Shown: one piece after another, positions 1 through 11,758 of the stretch
How the letters are laid out: each line of letters opens with the position of its first letter
How positions within the stretch are numbered: the first letter of the stretch is position 1
NCBI RefSeq assembly: GCF_025024155.1
Contig: NW_026251737.1
Location: forward strand, 310,001 to 374,000
Direction of reading: 5' to 3'
DNA from: Gamsiella multidivaricata
Lineage: Eukaryota > Mortierellomycota > Mortierellomycetes > Mortierellales > Mortierellaceae
DNA length: 64,000 nt
Notes under the pieces: generated by a model
The model's input: the letters and a program-made list of their open reading frames with translations, nothing else
Database searches by the model: none
Told to the model about the DNA's origin: nothing
Position numbers and translations under genes: made by a program

Positions 1-848
1 TTCTGGCAGAGTGCCCTGGAATGCTAGATCAATACCTTCACCTTGATGGGTCGATGATAAGGAAGGAATAGTCGGTGGATTCGCATTTGGTCTCAGGATT
101 ATCATATCAGTCAAATGTGGAGAACTTGCAGTCCTCCAACAGATTAAAAGAAAAAAAAACCATCTATACGCGTGGATATGCACTACCCCACATCTTTGGC
201 ATAATACCGAAAAAGGCCTTGATGTTTGCTTTTCTTGCTCGCCTGACGATGAGCGCTGGACCTTTTTTTCTATTTTTTATTTTTTGGAGAGCGGCATGTG
301 AGAGGATCTCTCCGTATCGTGATGATGCCGAACTTGTCCACACTCCCCAGAACCTTGAATGGGAAGTTCTTATCAGCATGCCTCTTCCGCGCCGTTCCGA
401 AAGAGGATGAATCGGTCCACACTGCGTTTTTTATTTGCATGAATAAGGGTCTATTCAGTCCACATGATGCACAGAGTCGTACAAACTCGGACTGTTCCTG
501 GAGCATCCACTGTGTGTAGAGAAAACTTTAGTTTCCATTGTCCCCCCCACCCCCTTTGGACGTATTTGCATAGCACCAAACCTTAATGCGCTATCGGGAT
601 CCTTTACCCGTTATCTCTCTCTCGCATTCACTCACTCTCACTCTCTCGCGCGCGCGCGTGTAGCGCTTAGCTCCATCCACCTCCCCCGCCACTATAAAAG
701 CCTCCTCCTAATTCGTACCTCACACTCTCTTTCTTTCTCTCTTTTTTCCCTCCAACTTCTTTACTTCTCACATCCACTCCCATACTCTCATAAAGCCCCC
801 CTCTCCCTCTCTCTCTCTCCTCTTCCATCTCACAAACCAAATCCCACA
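1..848. other. intergenic region and promoter of the small gene at 849
   Basis: I see no supportable gene here; the open frames start at non-ATG codons or are low complexity. The last 250 bases are strongly pyrimidine-rich (CT repeats at about 610-655 and 722-830), which is typical of fungal core promoters and 5' leaders read rightward. The sequence agrees with this being the promoter and leader of the following gene. Confidence 0.6.
693..700 (+). promoter_or_regulatory. TATA box
   Basis: The motif tataaaag lies 149 bases before the start codon at 849 and is followed by an unbroken CT-rich leader, the usual fungal arrangement of TATA box, pyrimidine tract and ATG. Assignment rests on motif and position only. 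Confidence 0.5.
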
Positions 849-1082
849 ATGCCTTCGATCCTGAACGCCATCCGCTCCGCGACCCCCTCGCCTGCGCGTC
901 AATTCACCTCCCTCAACATCGCCTCCTCCACCTCCATCAAGAGCGCGTTCCACCCGGAGCACCACCCCATTATCCTCCAGCAGCTGGTCGAGTCCATCTC
1001 CCCCCGTGCCCAGAATGTCGCCTCGGATTCCGTCGTGAGGGACGCCCTCAGCAAGACCACCTCGACTGCCAAGCGTTCATAA
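849..1082 (+). CDS. small unrecognised protein, 77 aa
   Basis: Single-exon frame of 77 codons opening with MPSILNAIRSATPSPARQFT and ending SKTTSTAKRS. I do not recognise the family. The N-terminus has Arg, Ser and Ala but no acid for about 35 residues, which would fit a mitochondrial presequence (inference). The rest is polar with a short helical-looking HHPIILQQLVESI segment. The case for a real gene is contextual: a TATA box, a CT-rich leader, GC-rich third codon positions unlike the flanking DNA, and an AATAAA 329 bases past the stop. It has no intron, unlike most neighbours, and a genomic A-tract follows its poly(A) signal (see findings). Confidence 0.6.
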   Translation: MPSILNAIRSATPSPARQFTSLNIASSTSIKSAFHPEHHPIILQQLVESISPRAQNVASDSVVRDALSKTTSTAKRS

Positions 1083-1674
1083 TTTCAGGAACCAAACAAC
1101 AGCAACAGCAACAACAGCTAAAAAAAAAAAAGAAAAACGACAAAAAAGAAGAAAAAAGAAAGCCTGACCTCCTTCAACGACTTGTCGTCCCACGCATCCG
1201 CGCAAAAAAAGACCCGTTTTTTGTTTTTTCTTGAAAAGACGATCGATCCAGGCAGGGTCCAGAACGATGAACGCGATCGACATTTGACTGTATCATATAT
1301 CCATGAGAGAATCCCCCCCCCCCCCCCCCCAAAGCAAGGGTCCCGTTTCGACCTCCGGGTTTCCTTCACCCTCCCTCCCTCTCTTCCTCTTTCACCCTGT
1401 AGTTTTATCTAATAAACCTATTTTCAAGGGGTTGTACATTTGAAAAAAAAAAAAAAAAAAGTCCAGCATTGGGAAAATTGTATACCAATGGTACCAATGG
1501 TCCATGCATGTCATACAGGCTGAAAAAAAGTTCTCAAGCTTGAAATATTTGGAGTGTGTCTTATTTTCTTCTATGTATGATCCATAATATTATCTGCTGT
1601 ATATAACCAATGCAGCGTCTCCCTTCCTCCCTTCTTCCCTCTCGCTATCGCTGCTGCTACTGCTACTGTTACTG
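1083..1674. other. 3' flank shared by the small gene (+) and TIM54 (-)
   Basis: This holds the presumed 3' UTR of the small gene. It contains A-rich stretches at 1120-1160, a C18 run at 1313-1330, an AATAAA at 1411-1416 and an A18 run at 1443-1460. The remainder, to the TIM54 stop codon, shows nothing recognisable except CTG/CTA triplets at about 1650-1685. Confidence 0.6.
1411..1460 (+). terminator. poly(A) signal followed by a genomic A18 tract
   Basis: AATAAA at 1411-1416 is followed 26 bases later by 18 consecutive A residues at 1443-1460. Cleavage normally falls 10-30 bases past the signal, so the A-tract sits where a poly(A) tail would begin. Confidence 0.55.
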
Positions 1675-2752
1675 CTACTGCTGCATCAGTCCGTCCTCCT
1701 CTTCTACCTTCCTGGGCTCGGGGATGTGTTCGGGTGTCACATAAATCTTCACGTTCTCCCTGACCCTGTCCAGGATATCAATCTCGACCGGTCCCCTGTA
1801 CTTCTTGAACAACGGCTCCTCATCCTTTCCCATATCCAGATCCTCCTTCTGCATATCCTTGGTCTCTGCAAACGCAATCTTCATCACCGCGCCTCCAGCA
1901 TACTCCACACAGTCGTAAGAATTGAACAGCGCAAACAGCTTCTTGTGGAAATTGCGGAAGCCGACCAGGTTCTTGAAGGGGATATATCCAATGGGCTCCA
2001 ATCCTGAGGCCGGCAATGAGAAATAAGCTTCGTCCTGAGGGATCTTGACGGGCGCTGGTGCTGCTTCTGCCTCCTTCTTCTTTGCATCCACCTTTTCTGT
2101 TGTTTCTGTTGCTGTTTCTGTTCCTGTTGCTGTTTCTGATGATGGTGATGATGATGATAATGATGTTGTTGTTGATGATGGTGTTGCTGTGGATGATAAT
2201 GCAGTGCTTGCCGCGATTGTTACCCCATCCTCGTTCGTGGTACCCTTATCTCCTGTGGACTCGACCGACCCAGTAGCCTCTGTCGATAATAAAGCACCCT
2301 CGTCCTTGGCTGATACTTCCGGGACCATTTCCGCCACGACCACGGGTTCGGGATCCTCCAGACTCTGAAGACATCCGTCGTTATAGCCCTTCAAGACCTC
2401 GCCGAGTGCGACTCTTCCCAAGACGACGATTCCATCCGAATGCGACTTTAGCGGGGCCACGGGTGCGTCCTGGCCCTGTTCTGACGAGGCCGGGGTCTTT
2501 CCTGCGGCGATCTGACGCTTCTTCCGGATATCGGCAGCCACCATCGACCGGACCTGGCCCTCATTCAAGGCCTCCCTGACCTCGTAATCCACAGCAGCAG
2601 CGTCGAACACAGGCTAGATCGTGAATTAATAGCAAATAGTGGAGGAAAAAAAGAAAAAAAAGAAAAGTCATGGAGTCGTTGGTTAGAAGACTTGAAGACG
2701 CTTTCGCTTTCTCAGTTGCTGTTGAGCTGCAGAGAGAGCGAGAAAGAGAGAG

Positions 2753-2793
<41 letters not shown>

Positions 2794-3210
2794 GCCTTTC
2801 TTCTCTCCCCCTCCTTCCCCCCCTCCCTCCTGATGACAACGGCGGCTGTTGTTGCTGTTGTTGTTGTTTACCTTGACAAACTGCTTAAAATAATGCCGAG
2901 TCTTATGGATCCCATCGCCGGGGGGTGGCATAATATACACCGTGACCTTCCGAGGCATTTCCTGAACCGCACAAGGCTGCTTTGCGAGCACATCCACCTT
3001 ATCCGCCACACGCTTCTTGGCTGCGACCGTCAAGTAGTGATCCCGAGTGACGAGTCCTCCAATGGACCCGACGGTGGCCCAGAAGATCATCCAACCCCGG
3101 CTTGGGAGCTTGGCTCGCAGCTTTCCTGAGAGCGTCGTAGGTACGGCCGCAGGTTTAGGGGTGTTGAGCATGGGCTTTGGGCGAGACTCGGTTGTGGAGG
3201 TGTTTTCCAT
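1675..3210 (-). CDS. TIM54: mitochondrial import inner membrane translocase subunit Tim54
   Basis: Tim54 is a subunit of the TIM22 complex, which inserts carrier proteins into the mitochondrial inner membrane. Model: exon 1 3210-2872, exon 2 2613-1675, a GT-AG intron of 258 bases, and 425 aa against roughly 480 in yeast. Family signals are the GWMIFWATVGSIGG membrane anchor (about residues 50-70), the region after it with PRKVTVYIMPPPGDG and the RHYFKQFVKP stretch across the junction, and a C-terminal block with GYIPFKNLVGFRNFHKKLF. Between the conserved halves is an acidic Ser/Thr-rich linker with TATE repeats (about residues 215-280), coded by GTT/GAT-type triplets and probably disordered. 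Exon 1 ends in phase 0 at the Lys before PVFDAA. Start: the only ATG ahead of the conserved anchor. Confidence 0.9.
2755..2788. repeat. (GA)17 microsatellite inside the TIM54 intron
   Basis: Uninterrupted GA dinucleotides, preceded by an imperfect purine run from about 2731. On the TIM54 coding strand this is a CT tract within the intron, in its 3' half, so it may serve as part of an extended polypyrimidine tract. Confidence 0.9.
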
Positions 3211-4037
3211 GGTGTGAAAAAAAAAAACGGACGATGGAGGAAATGAAAGGAAATGAAAGGAAAAGAGGAGAATGGAGAGAGAGGGGTGATCGAGGCAAGA
3301 AACCTTAATGGGCAATGTAAACACAGCAAACCCCCCCCCAAAGGCAACGGTCACGGGCTGTCCTACGAAAAAAAATAAAAATCATATGTTAAAAGGCAGA
3401 TACGTAACAAAAAACGCGTTCAGAGTAGACTGAAAAAAAAGCGCGTTTTCGGGGAACTGCTCTTTGGGAGGAAGCGTTGCCCACAAAAACTCGCTCACTT
3501 CCTCCTCCCTTCTATCTCTTTATCTCTCTTTTCCTCCTGCAACGCGACGGGACCACCAGGGAAAGGAAAAAAAAAAAAAGAAACTCGCATGAATCTCAGG
3601 CCTCCATACTTTTTGGTCGTTTGCAGAAAACAATCCTGCTTCTGCAGCTCTTTGGTGCTAGCTAGTCTTGACAAAGATCTCCAATCGTCTTTTGTTTTGT
3701 TGTTTTGGAAAGCAAAAAAAAAAATGCCAAGACTCGGGAGTTTTAATGGTTTCGACGATGATGATGATGGTGTTTCTTTTTTTTTTTTTTTTTCTTTCTT
3801 GCAGGATGCATAACACTCAATTGTGGACAGAAAAGGCAATGGGCCCTCAATCACCTCAATCACGAAAGCTTGGCATTGAAGATTGGACTTTAATATGTGT
3901 GTGTGTGTGTACTTTAACTTATGGATATGGTATTCTAGACTAATCCCTATCCTCCCTCCCCCATACCGCCTACGCGCCTCCTCCTGCTCCTCCTTCCGGC
4001 TTCAAAAAAAAAACTATCGCTCGTAAAAAAAGCACTT
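3211..4037. other. TIM54 upstream region and 3' flank of the zinc-finger gene
   Basis: No gene is supportable. The stretch contains purine/pyrimidine-biased runs, a T run at about 3777-3792 and a short TG repeat at about 3896-3910. As the TIM54 promoter it is read leftward, and the A-rich DNA just before its ATG becomes a T-rich leader on the coding strand. Confidence 0.6.
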
Positions 4038-5090
4038 TTAGCAATAGTCGTTCTCGACCTTCACGCGACGATGCTTGGAGGAGGAGGCCTTGGTCTTCTT
4101 CTGACTCGGGCTATAGCCATGTACCTTCTCGTAATGACGCTGGCGGGCCTCGGACCTCTTGAAGGCCGAACCACAGTGTTCGCATCCGAAGGGTGTGGCA
4201 CCGGTGTGACGCCTCATATGACGCTGCAGATCCGAGATACGAATAAACGCGCTCATACAATTCTTATGGCTGCATTGGTTGGTCTTGATACCCTCATGGG
4301 TCTTGTAATGCTGATCGTAATTGTATTTGCGCGTAAACACCTTGGTGCAACCGGGCCACTCGCACGCGTGGAAAGCCTGGGCCTTGCTCTTGGGAGATGT
4401 CTTGGGACCGGTCCTCTTGTCGCTGCCGCCGGCTCTGCCCCTCTTGGTCGGCATGTAGGGACTGGGCGAGGGTGATGGGGAGAATACGGAGGGGGAGAAG
4501 CAGGGCGAGCTGAGCGCACTGTTCATGTGGTCCTCAAAAACGTGCTCCGGAGGTACTGGGCTCATGCACGGTTTGATAGAGTGGGAGGATGACGGCGACA
4601 AAGACTGCTGGAATAGGTCCTGGGGGGAATTGTATGGATACGAGAGCGTGAGAGGCGAACAATCGTGGGGAGACTGTACGGGAGAGTTGTATTCGTATGG
4701 GTCAGGACCGAGCATCAAGATATCGTCGCTGTTGGTGGCCGACACTGGCGGGTACGGCCAGTTATAGGTCGAGGCCGGATACATGGGAGAGTCGAGGAGA
4801 CCCTGGCCCTGGTAGTTGTGATGGCCTTGCGTGGTTGCATGACTCAGCATCTGCTGCATCTGTGGGTAAAAGAGCTCGGCTGGGTCGAACAAGGGGTAAC
4901 AAGGAGCCTGGTCGTCGGGCATATACAATGAGATGCTCTCCTCTGGCTCCTGTGTGAAAACCTGACCGGTCAAAGGCAGGGGCTCAGAGAGAGCATAGTG
5001 GGCATATTGTTCCTCGAACAGGTCGGTCTTGCTGTTGGAGCGCGAGTTGGACTCTGAGCGAGAGAATTTCTTTTGGCTGTTATTTGACAT
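4038..5090 (-). CDS. C2H2 zinc-finger transcription factor, 350 aa
   Basis: Single-exon gene. The C-terminal third (about residues 240-330) carries three tandem zinc fingers. Two have CX4C-X12-HX3H spacing (starting CEWPGC and CSHKNC) and the third has CX2C-X12-HX4H (starting CEHCGS), with TGEKP-like linkers reduced to THEG and HTGATPF. A basic tail (KKTKASSSKHRRVKVE) follows and could be a nuclear localisation signal. The N-terminal 230 residues are rich in Ser, Pro, Tyr and acidic residues and look like a disordered activation region, including an S/P stretch at about 205-225. It is presumably a nuclear DNA-binding regulator; the target is unknown and I cannot name an orthologue. The long non-coding upstream DNA fits a regulated gene. 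Confidence 0.88.
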   Translation of the reverse strand: MSNNSQKKFSRSESNSRSNSKTDLFEEQYAHYALSEPLPLTGQVFTQEPEESISLYMPDDQAPCYPLFDPAELFYPQMQQMLSHATTQGHHNYQGQGLLDSPMYPASTYNWPYPPVSATNSDDILMLGPDPYEYNSPVQSPHDCSPLTLSYPYNSPQDLFQQSLSPSSSHSIKPCMSPVPPEHVFEDHMNSALSSPCFSPSVFSPSPSPSPYMPTKRGRAGGSDKRTGPKTSPKSKAQAFHACEWPGCTKVFTRKYNYDQHYKTHEGIKTNQCSHKNCMSAFIRISDLQRHMRRHTGATPFGCEHCGSAFKRSEARQRHYEKVHGYSPSQKKTKASSSKHRRVKVENDYC

Positions 5091-7036
5091 TGTGAAGAAA
5101 ATGAGGAAGAGACGAAGTGTGGAGTTGTGCGGTTGGGGGATGGTGGTCTTTTGTAGTGTGAGAAAAGGAAATATAAATCAGGGACGAAACTCAGGAACGA
5201 GGCACGAGGAGAGAGAGAGAGAGGGGTGATATTCAGAAGCGGTGATAAATGACCCGTTTAGGAAAGCGGGAGCGTTGGAAGAAGTGATAGTCGTTAAAGA
5301 AGTGCTGTGCAGGGTATATCTATGGACAGTAGATGAGGCGCTTGTTGGTCTTTGTACAGAAAGGATGCGAGAGCTGGGTTTTGATATAGAAAAGAAGAAA
5401 GAAAAAAGAGGGAAAGACGCATGAGCCAGGGGGTATTTATCTAAATGGAAGATGTTTGTTTGTGCCCTGGTCCAATTGATTCGAGAGACAAAATTGTTAT
5501 AAAAAAAAATGTTTGTGCCCTGGTCCACCCTCTTTTCCCGTCAGATCTCTCCCTTCCTTTTTTTCTTCTAATCCGCCTTGTGTGTCCATGAGTTGTTTGT
5601 TTATGTTGCCTGCTACTGTTGTACTGCTGTCTTTCTCTTTATTTGCAGTTGGCACAACCTTCCCCTCTCCTCTCCATGCTTAATGAAACTGAGCAATTGA
5701 TTGCGCGTGTCCTCTCATTCATATTTCCTCTGCGCTCGAGGGCTGCCAGGCTCGCTGCACGACCAATTATTATCTCTCGTGCCTGTGCAATAATAATAAC
5801 AACGATAATAATAACAACAACAATAATAAAAACACTTCCCTGCTCGGTGCTCATTCAGCCCAATGTGTGTAATTGAGCAAACGACTGTCTGTTCAATTGC
5901 CGATAGGAATAAAAAAGAAAGGCTCAACGGAGTAGGAAATCGTGTCCCATGATGTGTGTGTAAACATGAATGCAATTGCGTGAGTGGGTCACCATGGGCC
6001 AATTTCGATATCACGCCCGGGCCTGAGCGATAGAGCAGAGGGGGATCCTCTCTGTGTGTGTCTCGCGTTTTTTTTTTATTTTGTTTATATTGCCGGAAAT
6101 AGAAGATGAATAAAAAAGATTTCTGTGCACTGGCTATCGACATCGACAAAAACGGGTATGGAAGCAACAGTCGAACTCTACACGTAGTCGACATACTCCC
6201 TGGGTTGTATCGGGGACTGTGGACTGGGTTTATGCAGCAGCAGCAGCAGCAGCAGCTTGGCGCCTTCTCGTCCTGACTTGCACATTTCATGCACACCCGT
6301 CCTCTTGATCCTCTTGAAAAGGACAAGCGAGATAGGGAAACGCAAATAAAGATTACAATACTAATAACAATACTAATAATAATAACTATTACTAAATAAG
6401 ACTGCAATATTTGACTTGTGTAGACACTATGTTGTGTTCATGTCTTGTATGTGTGTGTGCGTATATGTGTGCTCTCAATCACAGAGTGGCGGGATGGTGG
6501 GCGGTGCTGATTCCCGCCCCTCCCTCCTCCTTTGAACATCCCTCTCCTCCCCGCATTGGTCCAGTAGGTTTCTTCTTTCCCCGAATTCCAGAATTGCTGC
6601 GCCACAATCACTCCCGACCGCAACGGCCACCCCCCATTCGCCACAACCCTATTTCGTCACATACGCCTCATACGCCTCATTCCCCGATTGATCTCCCATA
6701 TCGCATAATTCCCATCGGAGACTTAAATCCCTCAGCTCTTCTCTATCCATCGGGGTCATCCGCGAGGTCATCGGCTCGCACCACACCGCATCATGCATGG
6801 CGCGTCTATTGTCTTCTTTCTTTGGCCTCCCTCGCTTCTATTCGTCGCTTCTATTCGTCGCTTCTTTTCTCCCCCCCATTTCCCTGTCGTTATATTCTTT
6901 TCATAGCTGCTTCTTTTGCTCGCTTCTTTTTTTCTGCATAGTACGTTCTTTCTATAGCTTTTTTTTTCTTTTTCTTTTTCTTTTATCCGCACCCGCCACT
7001 GTTGTGGTAGTCATTGCACGGGTCCCTCTCCCCGAC
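5091..7036. other. long intergenic region upstream of the zinc-finger gene
   Basis: About 1.9 kb with no supportable gene. It holds AAT/AAC trinucleotide runs at about 5788-5830 and 6355-6395, an imperfect CAG run at 6235-6255 and a C/T-rich stretch at about 6800-6990. It separates the 5' end of the zinc-finger gene from the 3' end of the calcium pump. The only long frames are low-complexity readings of these tracts. Confidence 0.55.
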
Positions 7037-10000
7037 CTAACTGGGCTTAAGGTTATCTAAACTGGTCTTTGCCGCCCCATAGGCCTTCTTCCATATCGAG
7101 CTCTTCGACCCATCGTCCTCTAAACCGCGTCCGCGGACAGGTCCCTTCTTCTTGCGGATCGCCTCGAAAAAGTGACTCTGAACCATCATCTGATTCGACG
7201 CTCCCTCCCAGCGCATACGTGCAGGACTGACCAGCGGCTGACGCTCCTCCTGCGCATGGTGGATAACTGCCTCGGGGATCAGCTTCGCAGGCAGCAATCT
7301 CAGGCACAGGCCCACAGGCAATGACAGGGACCCAATCAGAACCGTCACCAACCATTGATGAGCACTCAGAGGCGTTGTCTTGAAGGCCTGCCCACCAAAT
7401 TGCACAATCAAGACCTGACCGGCAACAACAGCTACCTGAACAAGGATAAAGATCTTGTTGTGCTGAACGTTCTTGAACACGTTGATCGTGTCGTCAATGC
7501 GGCGGCAATTGAGTTCGTTAAAGACTTGGAGGAAGACAAATGTGTTGAAAATCATCGTGCGGAGTGTCAACAGGTCCTGTGGTGTCTTCGTGCCGTCCTC
7601 GGACTGGAGATGAAACAGGTCGGCGCCGTATTTGAGAAGCGCCAGATTGAGAATAATCTGGAACAGGGCCTGCCCGAGAATCATCTTCCACATGTTAAAA
7701 TTAATCAAAGGTGCAGTCTTCGAGGTCGGGAAACGTTTCAGCATATCGGGGCTCGGGGGCTCGGTCGCAAGGGCCAGGGCTGCAAGCGTATCCATAATAA
7801 GGTTAATCCAGAGTAGCTGAACCGCTGAAAGAACAGATTGATTGTCGTCCGACGCGATCGCTGAAATAAACGACAGCACCACGGCAGTGATGTTCACCGT
7901 CAGCTGAAACTGCAAGAACTTTCGCACAGAGTCGTTGACAGCACGGCCCCACATGAGCGCCTTGAGAATGCTACTAAAGTTGTCGTCCATCAACACAATA
8001 GCCGATGCCTCCTTCGCGACCTCAGTACCAGTAATACCCATCGAGAACCCAACGTCAGCCATCTTGAGAGCAGGTCCGTCGTTCGTTCCATCGCCGGTCA
8101 CGGCGACAATCTCTCCTAGTTCCTGAAGACGACGAACAACGATGGTCTTGTCAGTAGGACTACTACGGGCCAAAACCTGGAGCCGCTTGACGGCCTCGGT
8201 CTGGTCCTCCTTTGACAGTGCTCTGAACTCGGGTCCAGTCATGGCTAGCCCTCCCTTGACCAAAATTCCAGCATCCTTGGCTATGGCTCGGGCAGTCTGG
8301 ATATTGTCTCCAGTAATCATGCGAACACTCACACCGGCCTTTGCAAACTCGCGAACGCTCTCCACCACGCCGGGCCTCAATGGGTCCTGAATTCCAACAA
8401 TACCGAGGCAGACCAGCTTATCGTTGGGCGCGTCTTCCTCGTTGAATTTCTTGTATTCGGACGACGGAATATCGCGGTAACTGAGGGCAATCGTGCGAAG
8501 AGCCTTGTCGGCATACTGGCTGATAATCTGGTCAAACCTGGCGCGCGCATTCTCGTCCAGGGCCTTCGCTTGGCCCTCAGAGTCGATATAGTGAGTGCAG
8601 GACCTCAAAACGATTTCGGATGCGCCCTTGACATAGAGACGGTATGGCTCCTTGCCACGTGGAGACTCAACGACACAAGACATGGTCTTTTTGGCCGAGC
8701 TAAAGGGGTACATCTTGACGACATTGACGTCCGCACGAATGTCGCTGTAAGAGGCGCCCAAATTCTTGATAAAGCCCATCAATGCCGACTCAGTCTTGGA
8801 TCCAATAAAAGCAAGGTTGCCCTTTTCATCCTTATCTTCAAACGCAGACGAGTTGACGGCGATTCCCTCAATAAGCACATCGACAATCTCAGGACGAGCA
8901 TCATTTTTCCAGTTCTTGCCCTCATCCACAGATCCGAAGGGCAACAGCGAAAGGGTACCCTCGACTACAGTCATCTTGTTCTGGGTCAGAGTTCCAGTCT
9001 TATCGGAGCAGACCGTGGTGGCGTTGCCCATGGTCTCGCAGGCAGAAAGGACGCGAACCAAATTGTTGTCCTTCAGCATCTGGGTGGTGGCGTAGGCGAG
9101 GGCGAGGGTGACCGCCATAGGTAAACCCTCAGGGACGGCAACAACGACGATGGTGATAGCCTGGATGACAATCTTGATAAGGCTCGAAAAGATATCGGCG
9201 CCAGGGGGAAAAGGATCTTCGGACAGCGCAGCCTGAACAAAGTACTTGGCAACCAGGGTCACCAGCATGGCAATGGCGGCTGCCATACCAAGCTTTGCGA
9301 TCGACTCTGCCAAGAGATCCAACTTCAGCTGGAGAGGGGTCTCCTCGGGTTGGGCCTCACGCATAGCCATCATGGTCTTTCCAAAGAAAGAGTTGGTTCC
9401 AACAGCCGTGACGAGCATAGATCCTGATCCGTCCAGAACCTTGGATCCAGAAATCACATAGCATTTTTTCTCCGTGTCCTTCTTCATGGCGTCTGATTCG
9501 CCCGTAGCAGAGGACTCATCACAGGTGATGTTGTGACTCTTGAGAATGATTCCGTCGACGGCGAGAAGATCACCAGGCTCCATAAGTAGGATGTCTCCAA
9601 CCTGGACTTCCTTGATGTTAATTTCCTGGTCGCGACCATCGCGCAACAGCTTCACGCTGCGGTCATCTTTCTTGGCACTAAGTTTGAGGAACTGACGTTC
9701 CTTCTGATAATCATTGATGGCATTCGTGAAGACGACGGCAGCAACAGCGGCGAGAATTGCAGCGCCTTCGACCCACCCTACGCGGGGCTCATCAGGGTCA
9801 TGGTGCGGCCCATAATCCTCATACACACTCACGCCCAATGATACGACTGCGGCAACGCTTAGCAGGACTATCAATAAACCAAGTTTGTAAAGATCGGATT
9901 AGAAACAAAAGGATCCTTGGCGACGATATTACAGCTTTAACTCCAAACAGCCTAATGACTCCGTCTTCATTAGAGATTAGCCGATGGCAAAAATATAAGC

Positions 10001-10896
10001 ACCGCGCCAGGGGTGCCTGGCTTGCACAATCCAAGAGTTCTCTTATAAGGCTTTGATGGACTTACTCAGGGTACGGTCATTGTAGGCCTTCTTGATAAGC
10101 TGGAAGAAGGTGGCGCTCTTCGCTGCGGGTAGGATCTATATTGAGACAATTTGAGAAATGTATGTTGGTGATTAGAAAGCCATTCATAATTTACTCATTG
10201 CGAGAAGTCTGCTGTGTCTGTGGTCGACAAAAAAACGCGACTCCTTGGATCGATGCAGCACAAATGTGAAGATTGCGACCGTTAACAGCGTCATTGTCTT
10301 CATTTCAGCCTGCAGGGGATGACATAGGAAAGGGGTCGAAAATGGAATGACACCATCCGCATTTGAACTGAAAAGTGCAAGGCCAGGTAAAACTATCGAG
10401 AAACTGCAACAGGTCTTTTGTTTCAAAAATAAAAATGAAGCGTCCATTCAGGTCACTCACATCCGCGATGCCCCCTCACCCCCGCGCACGCACAATATGA
10501 CGACAAAGTAATTGAATCGAATGGATGGGGAGCGAGAACCATTCCTTTTTTCCATATGTCCAATAGCGCTTTTCTGGCAAGATAAATTGTTCACAAACAT
10601 CTGCTTACATTGCGACCAAAGGCTTTGGATCTGGTAGCAAATTTGGGTTGGTCCGAGTGGCCAACGGACGAGGAGTCGGCCTCATCTGAGCGCAGACCGA
10701 CCTTGGGGTCGACCTTGAGGGCCTGACAGATCTTTTCGATGCCGCCCATCTGGTGAGGCAAGGTTGGGTTGGTGGGATCCGTAAGAGGCGCGAGATCTTC
10801 GCATGTGATAGAGAATCCGGTGTCGGAGTCCTGCTGGCCCGAGGGCTCATTACGGTGGCCGAGCAGAGGCTCGTCTGAAGTCGAGTCTCGAGGCAT
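7037..10896 (-). CDS. PMC1: P-type Ca2+-transporting ATPase, PMCA/Pmc1 type (P2B)
   Basis: Pumps Ca2+ out of the cytosol; fungal Pmc1 homologues act mostly at the vacuole, some at the plasma membrane. Exons 10896-10609, 10135-10066 and 9867-7037 give 1062 aa. The first exon carries a soluble N-terminus with GGIEKICQALKVDPKVGL, matching the GG(V/I)xxIxxxLxxDxxxGL opening of the family; the small second exon codes ILPAAKSATFFQLIKKAYND before the first membrane helix. Motifs: TGES in the A-domain, PEGLP in TM4, CSDKTGTLTQNKM with the phosphorylated Asp near residue 406, KGASE for nucleotide binding, TGDN, and TGDGTNDGPALK in the hinge, then the C-terminal helices. The tail past the last helix is about 65 residues, much shorter than the calmodulin-binding tail of animal PMCAs. 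Subcellular site cannot be read from sequence. Confidence 0.93.
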
Positions 10897-11758
10897 TAGG
10901 TTGCGTTGAGTTGAGTTGGGTTGGTATAACGATCCTGCTTGAGCACGTTGCACTGATAATGATGAGGTAATGACTTGTCCTGTCCAACAGTGATGCGGGT
11001 ATCGAGCTGCAGAGACAATGAGGTTAGAGGAAGGGCGGACAGGAGATAGGAGGGGAAGAGAGAAAGAAAAGAAAGGAAAGAAGGGCACGAACCCTTTTTG
11101 AACGAGAAGAATGAGAACCGGTGCGGTCCACTGGGGGACTTCTTTTTATGAGGCAAACGAGGCCTGGCGGGTGAACCCTGTCAGAATTTGATGTTTCCCC
11201 ATCGACATTGACGACTGAACCTGATTTATGCAGATCGCCCTCCTTCTCGTTACATTGCGCCATCAATGCTGTCGCCATTGTTTCCACCCACAGTCAAAAG
11301 GCTACTCCAGAGTGCACAGACGACTCACTTGCTTCGCTGCCACCAGTGATACCGAAAAAGCCCAAGTGTCTGTTATCTCGGCAGCTTATTCCCGGGAACA
11401 ACGGTGAATCAGGCAACTGGAACAATGGGAATTCGGGGTTGCTAGTAGACAGAGAAGAGGGGGTTTTTCCTCCAAGGCCTGGCAGCCCCAGGTCTGTTCC
11501 TATGAGCGACTCTCGACTGTTGCTCCAATCTGCCTACCAAGATGACAGACACCACTCCCAGCTGAAAGTCCTCGGTTCGTTTGGTGGCGGCTGAGCCTGA
11601 TTGGATGCCTGCTCTGTGTCACATACCAGATTGAGATGCATCGTCTGTGCGCCCTGAAAAATCCTTAGCTATTTATTTATTGTACATACATGCTCATGTC
11701 GTCTATTTCAAATGGATACCGGCGCTCACTCTAGTAACGTCTACATTCATCCGTCTAT
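10897..11758. other. calcium-pump promoter and 3' flank of SHE9
   Basis: No gene is claimed. On the + strand a frame of 128 codons at 11208-11594 (non-ATG opening, then SQKATPECTDDSLASLPP) has less biased composition than most spurious frames here, but I recognise no domain and see no convincing start or splice context. The part next to 10896 is the presumed leader of the pump gene. TTTATT motifs near 11670 are AATAAA-type signals on the minus strand for SHE9. Confidence 0.5.

Noticed and set aside
6411..6941. Open frame of 176 codons on the + strand
   Set aside because: Reads Pro/Ser/Arg from C/T-rich DNA, changes composition repeatedly and has no domain. It fits non-coding pyrimidine-rich DNA.
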